Positions 61,801 to 64,000 of a DNA stretch of 64,000 nucleotides are shown here, piece after piece; the stretch's first letter is position 1, and each line of letters opens with the position of its first letter. Below the pieces are notes generated by a model, which worked only from the letters and a program-made list of their open reading frames with translations, was not told where the DNA came from and did not search any database. Origin of the DNA: Bostrychus sinensis (lineage: Eukaryota; Chordata; Actinopteri; Gobiiformes; Eleotridae); NCBI GenBank assembly GCA_020698575.1, contig CM036239.1, forward strand, positions 44,481,763 through 44,545,762, read 5' to 3'. The translations under genes were made by a program, and so were the position numbers.

Positions 61801-62700
61801 GGAGGAGAGAGGGGGAGGTGTGCTCATGCAAAGGAAACTTAGAAAAGGGGTCCCATTTGAAGAAAAAAAAAAAAGGGGGGGGGGTGTTGAGGTCGGCGGG
61901 TTGTTGTGCCTTTTCTGAGGTTTTTCATGTGTGCTCGGAGACCTCAGAGCAGTCATTTATTTCCCATCCCCAAAACAAATCGGGCAGGAGGTTTCCACTC
62001 AGGCGAAGGATTGATGGTGGAGGTGGCACCGGGATACAAAGACGTGGGAGGAGCTATGGACCAACAACTCTAGTACTAAGTGTTTTCTATAGACTTTAAT
62101 GTTTATTTATGACACTTGACCGTTGCATTGTAAGGGTCCATCCACTCCACTCTTTTCCATTACATTGATTAATTGCATTGGTTCGACTAAAATTAGATTA
62201 TAAAAGCATCTTTGTCCATGTTGTTTAAGCTAAGTAACTTTAGGGCTGGGAATCAAATTACTCTAAGCTGAAGGTATAAGGTAACGAAGCACAAAGAAGT
62301 TAAAGAGGAGGAGTACTAGAGCATGGCATATGCGTTTCTGGGATGAAGATATGTACAAAGCAGTATGTCTTTTCACATCACGACATGCAACAAGTTGTTA
62401 GTCACAAAGTTTAACAAAGATTGAAGATTGAAACACCTTTTTTTACCACTGTGTTGCTCATAAGCCTACCCTTTCACAACTGGTAGATGTCTAGAAGTAG
62501 TAGTTTAAGAAAGCAAAGCTAGGAGCTTGTAAGCTTCTTAAAACATTTTTACTTACAGCATCTGCAGACTGGAGAGGCCTTTGAAAGCACCATCTGCTAT
62601 GAAGCTCACTCGGTTGTTCCCAATGTGCAACTCGTCCAAAAGAGTAAGGCCCACAAAACTGGATTCCTCGAGCCGGGAGAGATGGTTGGACGACAGGTTT
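51173..62700 (-). CDS. lrig3: lrig3, 3' part (12 exons; 5' end outside window)
   Basis: Encodes the C-terminal ~800 residues of a leucine-rich-repeat and immunoglobulin-like-domain transmembrane protein. Spliced order: LRRs (62700-58541), LRR C-terminal cap (57466-57303), Ig1 (56109-55774), Ig2 (54791-54510), Ig3 plus transmembrane helix (54366-53890) and five-exon tail (end of 53890 exon to 51173). All twelve exon junctions have AG acceptors and GT donors and keep frame. LRIG3 is preferred over LRIG1/2 because the juxtamembrane HTRRRNE and the tail motifs DETNLPADIPSYLSSQGTLA, DPSDVFTG and FMGTFGK match LRIG3; LRIG1 has a different tail. Family role (known, not from this sequence): type I membrane proteins tuning receptor tyrosine kinase, BMP and netrin signalling; mouse Lrig3 acts in inner-ear canal formation. 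Exons for the signal peptide and first LRRs lie beyond base 64000; I see none between 62701 and 64000. A teleost lrig3 duplicate cannot be excluded. Confidence 0.95.
51717..52190. mobile_element. TTAA-flanked repeat, family D (empty copy)
   Basis: Bounded by TTAA on both sides (51717-51720 and 52187-52190), 474 bp, in the last lrig3 intron. It shares long segments with 15799-16870 (GAGAATGTGAAAAAAGT near the left, CTGACTGAATAA near the right) but lacks the hAT insertion found there. TTAA flanks are the piggyBac-type signature. No coding capacity. Confidence 0.6.
52254..52493 (-). CDS. lrig3: lrig3 exon: cytoplasmic tail 3
   Basis: 240 bp encoding GCSIDQKPSCMDYTGGLPSY through CLSPYKTFMG. The start matches the LRIG3 GCSxD motif and the end matches FMG|TFGK at the next junction. 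The middle is shorter than and unlike the mammalian tail I recall, as expected of a disordered region. Tyrosines in DYTGG, SYQDY and NDYGHE are possible phosphorylation sites (inference). Phase 1 at both ends. Confidence 0.9.
52609..52749 (-). CDS. lrig3: lrig3 exon: cytoplasmic tail 2
   Basis: 141 bp encoding LCQLDTGSETDLEAAIDPLL and then NLYPNDPSDVFTG. It aligns by eye with the LRIG3 segment of pattern CxxDxxSExDxEAAxD. Rich in acidic and serine residues. Phase 1 at both ends; acceptor ATGCGCGCAG, donor GTTTGT (non-consensus at +3/+4, so a possible weak donor). Confidence 0.9.
52817..52864 (-). repeat. CA/GT microsatellite next to an lrig3 splice donor
   Basis: About 24 GT dinucleotides on the plus strand, ending GCGTGCGTGT. 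On the lrig3 strand this is a CA tract starting 8 nt inside the 123-bp intron that follows the first tail exon. The intron is short, so the repeat makes up over a third of it. Confidence 0.97.
52873..53016 (-). CDS. lrig3: lrig3 exon: cytoplasmic tail 1
   Basis: 144 bp encoding DETNLPADIPSYLSSQGTLA, DRQDGY and then SGFYLQPKDMN. This juxtamembrane motif is the most conserved part of the LRIG tail and identifies LRIG3. Acceptor CTGTTATAG, donor GTAAAA (weaker than the other donors), phase 1 at both ends. A CA microsatellite starts 8 nt inside the downstream intron. Confidence 0.92.
53155..53437. mobile_element. MITE with GGTAACAC termini
   Basis: Starts GGTAACACT and ends AGTGTTACC as terminal inverted repeats, with AT-rich interior rich in TTAATTA motifs. 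In the lrig3 intron between the transmembrane exon and the first tail exon. Same family as 22432-22694, 29889-30139, 42596-42816 and 53466-53795. Confidence 0.6.
53466..53795. mobile_element. second MITE of the GTAACACTT family
   Basis: Starts GTTACACTTTAAAATTGCTC and continues with the same TTAATAAATGTGTAATTA-type interior, ending near TAATTGTGAGTTATAA. It lies directly beside the previous copy, leaving about 95 bp to the upstream exon end. Its right terminus is decayed. Confidence 0.45.
53890..54366 (-). CDS. lrig3: lrig3 exon: third Ig domain and transmembrane helix
   Basis: 477 bp. It encodes Ig3 (TPSFLRPLMDRTVAKGETAV, cysteines in VLQCIAGG and GKYTCEMSN), a glycine-rich juxtamembrane stalk (VQGGVGVGIMGVGGADDD) and the single transmembrane helix at about 54010-53932 (ATVGIVIIAVVCCVVGTSLV, then WVVII), followed by the basic stop-transfer HTRRRNENC. 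The glycine-rich stalk differs from the mammalian sequence I recall. Phase 1 at both ends, donor GTAGGA. Read-through into the intron would add about 36 residues before a stop at 53777. Confidence 0.94.
54510..54791 (-). CDS. lrig3: lrig3 exon: second Ig domain
   Basis: 282 bp, one I-set Ig domain starting with the split methionine codon (A|TG) of NMLPSFTK. Core residues: ARLECAAVGHPSPQIAWQKD, then DIGVYSCTAQNTAG. The HVMPEDDVFFIVDVK strand is near-invariant in LRIG3. Phase 1 at both ends, acceptor CTTCATAG, donor GTAAGTCG. Confidence 0.93.
54941..55652 (+). mobile_element. hAT-like element filled with an 11-bp tandem repeat
   Basis: Lies in the lrig3 Ig1-Ig2 intron. The right end TTTGAGAACCACTG and a decayed left end resembling CAGTGGTTCTCAAACTTT fit hAT-type termini; the target duplication is not readable. 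Between them, roughly 54985-55460, is a degenerate array of 11-bp units of type GGACTAAACAA / GGACTAAAACT / GGACTTAACCT, with higher-order blocks. A shorter relative is at 17933-18307. Confidence 0.6.
55774..56109 (-). CDS. lrig3: lrig3 exon: first Ig domain
   Basis: 336 bp, one complete I-set Ig domain in one exon, from DFPKPQITVQPETQS to KARLTVN. The core is visible: first cysteine in VTFVCSAASS, tryptophan in MTFAWKKDNE, second cysteine in SEGKYQCVISN. Acceptor CTGCAG, donor GTAAGTG, phase 1 at both ends. The linker carries a GAAGDTEVTEY stretch, slightly longer than I recall for mammalian LRIG3. Confidence 0.93.
57303..57466 (-). CDS. lrig3: lrig3 exon: LRR C-terminal cap
   Basis: 164 bp encoding the LRRCT cap: SSLLCDCQLKWFPVWVAEQ, then SCVNASCAHPQMLKGRS and FVC. 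The CDC pair and the later cysteines are the disulphide pattern of LRRCT domains. NTS and NAS are potential N-glycosylation sites. The exon enters in phase 2 and leaves in phase 1 (TGC G|AC), so it is the only visible internal exon whose length is not a multiple of three; skipping it would shift the frame. Acceptor TTTGCCAG, donor GTGAGT. Confidence 0.92.
58541..58612 (-). CDS. lrig3: lrig3 exon: last leucine-rich repeat
   Basis: 72 bp encoding the last regular LRR (DLSNNAIMSIQANAFSQMKN then LQEL), just before the cysteine-rich cap. Acceptor CGCTACAG, donor GTGAGT, phase 2 at both ends. It follows the preceding exon across a 404-bp intron. Confidence 0.92.
59017..59088 (-). CDS. lrig3: lrig3 exon: single leucine-rich repeat
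   Basis: 72 bp, one 24-residue LRR (FLQGNQIRSVTKKSFSGLDA and on to LQHL). Acceptor TTTTCCCAG, donor GTGAGT, phase 2 at both ends. The one-repeat-per-exon unit is the canonical LRIG gene structure. Confidence 0.92.
59175..59640. mobile_element. decayed hAT-like remnant in lrig3 intron
   Basis: GCAGGGGGGTCCAAATTTTT followed by ATTGAGGGCCACGTACTG resembles the start of hAT elements of the AGGGGTGTCCAAAxT type; a similar fragment is at 35985-36050. At 59596-59640 GGCCCACTTTTGGTGCCGAA may be the other end. An A/T homopolymer lies at 59388-59404. Boundaries are uncertain. Confidence 0.35.
59664..59744 (-). CDS. lrig3: lrig3 exon: long leucine-rich repeat
   Basis: 81 bp encoding DLQNNEISWTIEDMNGPF and onward to DKLKKL. 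This is a 27-residue LRR, three residues longer than its neighbours because of the WTIEDMNG insertion that is characteristic of LRIG proteins. Phase 2 at both ends, acceptor TTTAAAG, donor GTAAGTG. The upstream intron (59745-62556, 2.8 kb) is the largest in the visible gene and holds repeats and G-rich tracts. Confidence 0.92.
60132..60410 (+). mobile_element. family A TTAA MITE (lrig3 intron)
   Basis: Left end TTAAAGGGGCGGCGATATTA, right end GCATAATATAACCCCTTTAG. The terminal inverted repeat reads roughly AAAGGGGYxATATTATGC. It contains the family hallmark GAGCTTTCTACCATGTTA and the CATTCATGCATGTTTGAGTA block. The right flank is TTAG instead of TTAA. Internally deleted relative to 6486-7072. 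Confidence 0.65.
60850..61192 (-). mobile_element. family A TTAA MITE, inverted copy
   Basis: Reverse-orientation family A: CCAGGTATGTTTTTTGATGA, then GGTAGAAAGGTC and AGTATAATATGGCCTCTTTA at its right side. It carries the internal module with GGAAACAGAGCTGTACACCG and GACTGGATGTAGAGGGGCCA. It lies 440 bp from the plus-oriented copy at 60132, so a hairpin between the two in pre-mRNA is possible. Confidence 0.55.
61620..61885 (+). repeat. G-rich tracts in lrig3 intron
   Basis: An uninterrupted run of about 14 G at 61629-61642, a GGGA/GGGAGG repeat at 61781-61803 continuing into GAGAGAGGGGG, and an A-run followed by a G-run at 61861-61884. On the lrig3 strand these are C/T-rich. On the plus strand they meet the four-G-tract pattern of a G-quadruplex. 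Confidence 0.85.
62557..62700 (-). CDS. lrig3: lrig3 exon: two leucine-rich repeats
   Basis: 144 bp, exactly two 24-residue LRRs (NLSSNHLSRLEES..., HIGNNRVSFIADGAF...). The acceptor is TTTGTAG and the donor GTAAGT. The first base completes a split leucine codon and the last two bases (CT) begin the next leucine, so both introns are phase 2. A double-LRR exon among single-LRR exons suggests loss of one intron or an ancestral fusion. It is the most 5' lrig3 exon I can find in the window. Confidence 0.92.
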
Positions 62701-62797
62701 CTACAAAGCAAACATCTTGGTTAACACATTGCATTGCATGTATGCCTAGTATTTGTTAACAATGTAAAGAAATAAACATTCAAATCGCTGACAATAC

Positions 62798-62924
62798 TGG
62801 ATTACTCAAACAGACGTGAATGAAAAAAAAAAAAAAACAGGACTCCAGGTATGTTTTTGATGAGGGGACATTATAACATGGGAGAAAGAAAAAAGTGTTG
62901 ATTTTGCATAATATAGCCCCTGTT
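62798..62924 (-). mobile_element. family A MITE fragment
   Basis: GGATTACTCAAACAGACGTG, an A-run, CTCCAGGTATGTTTTTGATG, then TTGCATAATATAGCCCC: the right half of a reverse-oriented family A element, about 100 bp upstream of the double-LRR exon in gene orientation. Confidence 0.55.
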
Positions 62925-63496
62925 GAGAAATTAGCAGATTCTCAGCCCAAACTTGAGACATAGTTTTCCCCGAACAAACCATGTTATGTACTAGAAAGTT
63001 TTCAGTAAGCTTAGATGAGAGTGAATCAGATAGGTGGGTACGTTCTGGCTGACAGGCGGCTTGTTTACTTTAAGGTTTGAGTGATAAGAATAGGAAAAAC
63101 ATGGGGAAAAAGTCACTGCCAAAGTGAAAAAAAGACAGCCCCAGACATAGCAAACTCTGAAGTGACCGCTGCTGCAAACAACCACAACAAAGGAAACCCA
63201 ATCTGCTTCCAGGAATGTGTCTTTGGTGAAATCTGTGATGTTTGTGGTTGGAGTTCTTGTGATGGAAAATAACTGTCTGATAGATAATGGCATACAGGGC
63301 TTTTTAAATTATTCAGTTGATAGACAGTAATTATGTGATGACGGTCATTAATTTGATTTGTCTTGCCAACTATGACTGTAGCTCAACGAAATTGTTTAAC
63401 ATATGGAGCGATGCCCTTTTTTCAGACTTTCATTGTACTTCAGCCTTTTTCTGAGTATGACATATATGGTTTTATTGTTCAATTTCAATAATAACA

Positions 63497-63847
63497 GAGC
63501 CAATAATAGTAATAATGCATAAGTCTTATATAGCAGCTTTCTAGACATTCAAAATCACTCTACAATTTGGAGCATTTTTCATTCACTCCTCAGTCACACT
63601 CGGTGGTGGTGAGTTACTTCTCTAGCTACAGCTGCCCTGGGGCAGACTGATTGAAGTGTGGCTGCCAATCTATCCCTACAGCCTCTCCGACCACCACAAA
63701 ACACACAATCAAACACAGTCATACAGGCAAGGTGGGTGAAGTGTCTTGACCAGGGACACAACAACAGTATGCAATGCCGTTAGCAGGGATCGAACCAACA
63801 ACCTCTGAGTTAGTGGCAAACGTCTCTACTTACTCAGCTACAATACA
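63497..63847 (-). mobile_element. tRNA-derived SINE, reverse orientation
   Basis: Reading the minus strand, a tRNA-like head with AGCTGAGTAAGTAGAG (A-box-like) and GGTTGTTGGTTCGATCCC (B-box-like, GGTTCGATCCC) is followed by a body with GTGTCCCTGGTCAAGACACT and a tail with CTAGAAAGCTGCTATATAAG. Same body as 42297-42592, 27105-27250 and the tail at 25500-25590. Confidence 0.65.
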
Positions 63848-64000
63848 ATACAGACAGAGGAAACTATTTCTAGCAGCCTTTTTAATGCTTTGGAGCTAAC
63901 AGCCTCGAATGACTGTTGCAAATAGGGTAGTGACAAATGCCATTGCTGATATTTATCTGTGCTTGAGGTTAAACTTGACTACCATGATACGGCAGCCTCA

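Noticed and set aside
62701..64000. Search for a further upstream lrig3 LRR exon
   Set aside because: No 72- or 144-bp stretch with LRR consensus and splice sites found; the interval holds a family A fragment and a SINE.

Overview
The window is vertebrate nuclear DNA, most likely from a teleost fish. Three things point that way: a multi-exon gene with GT-AG introns whose protein is a clear LRIG3 orthologue; a dense load of non-autonomous hAT-, Tc1/mariner- and TTAA-flanked (piggyBac-type) elements plus tRNA-derived SINEs; and many microsatellites. I see no prokaryotic gene, CRISPR array, operon or viral gene.

Right part (about 50.8-64.0 kb): the 3' two thirds of lrig3 on the minus strand. 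Twelve coding exons from 62700 down to 51173 encode about 800 residues: the last leucine-rich repeats, the LRR C-terminal cap, three I-set immunoglobulin domains, one transmembrane helix and the whole cytoplasmic tail. An AATAAA poly(A) signal lies about 370 bp past the stop. The signal peptide and first LRRs lie beyond the right edge. LRR exons are separated by phase-2 introns; from the LRR cap onward every intron is phase 1, so each Ig and tail exon is a frame-neutral cassette. The introns hold MITEs, an 11-bp minisatellite inside a hAT-like element, a CA microsatellite touching a splice donor, and G-rich tracts.

Left part (1 to about 50.7 kb): no supportable protein-coding gene. It looks like a gene-poor stretch 3' of lrig3; in mammals the same flank is also gene-poor (from memory, not checked here). 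It holds (a) a dominant TTAA-flanked MITE family of a dozen or so copies (called family A below) and a second TTAA-flanked family (D); (b) several hAT-type elements with readable 8-bp target-site duplications; (c) nested insertions, including a Tc1-like element carrying two hAT elements, a family D element split by a hAT, and a foldback element whose left arm took a family A insertion while its right arm keeps the empty site; (d) a roughly 1.3-kb long inverted repeat; (e) SINE and LINE relics; and (f) several non-repetitive, more complex islands that are candidates for conserved regulatory elements.

I found no convincing undescribed gene system. The most informative signals are the nested transposon histories, the long inverted repeat and the intronic repeat structures in lrig3. 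Repeat-class names rest on terminal motifs and target-site duplications seen here, not on database matches.
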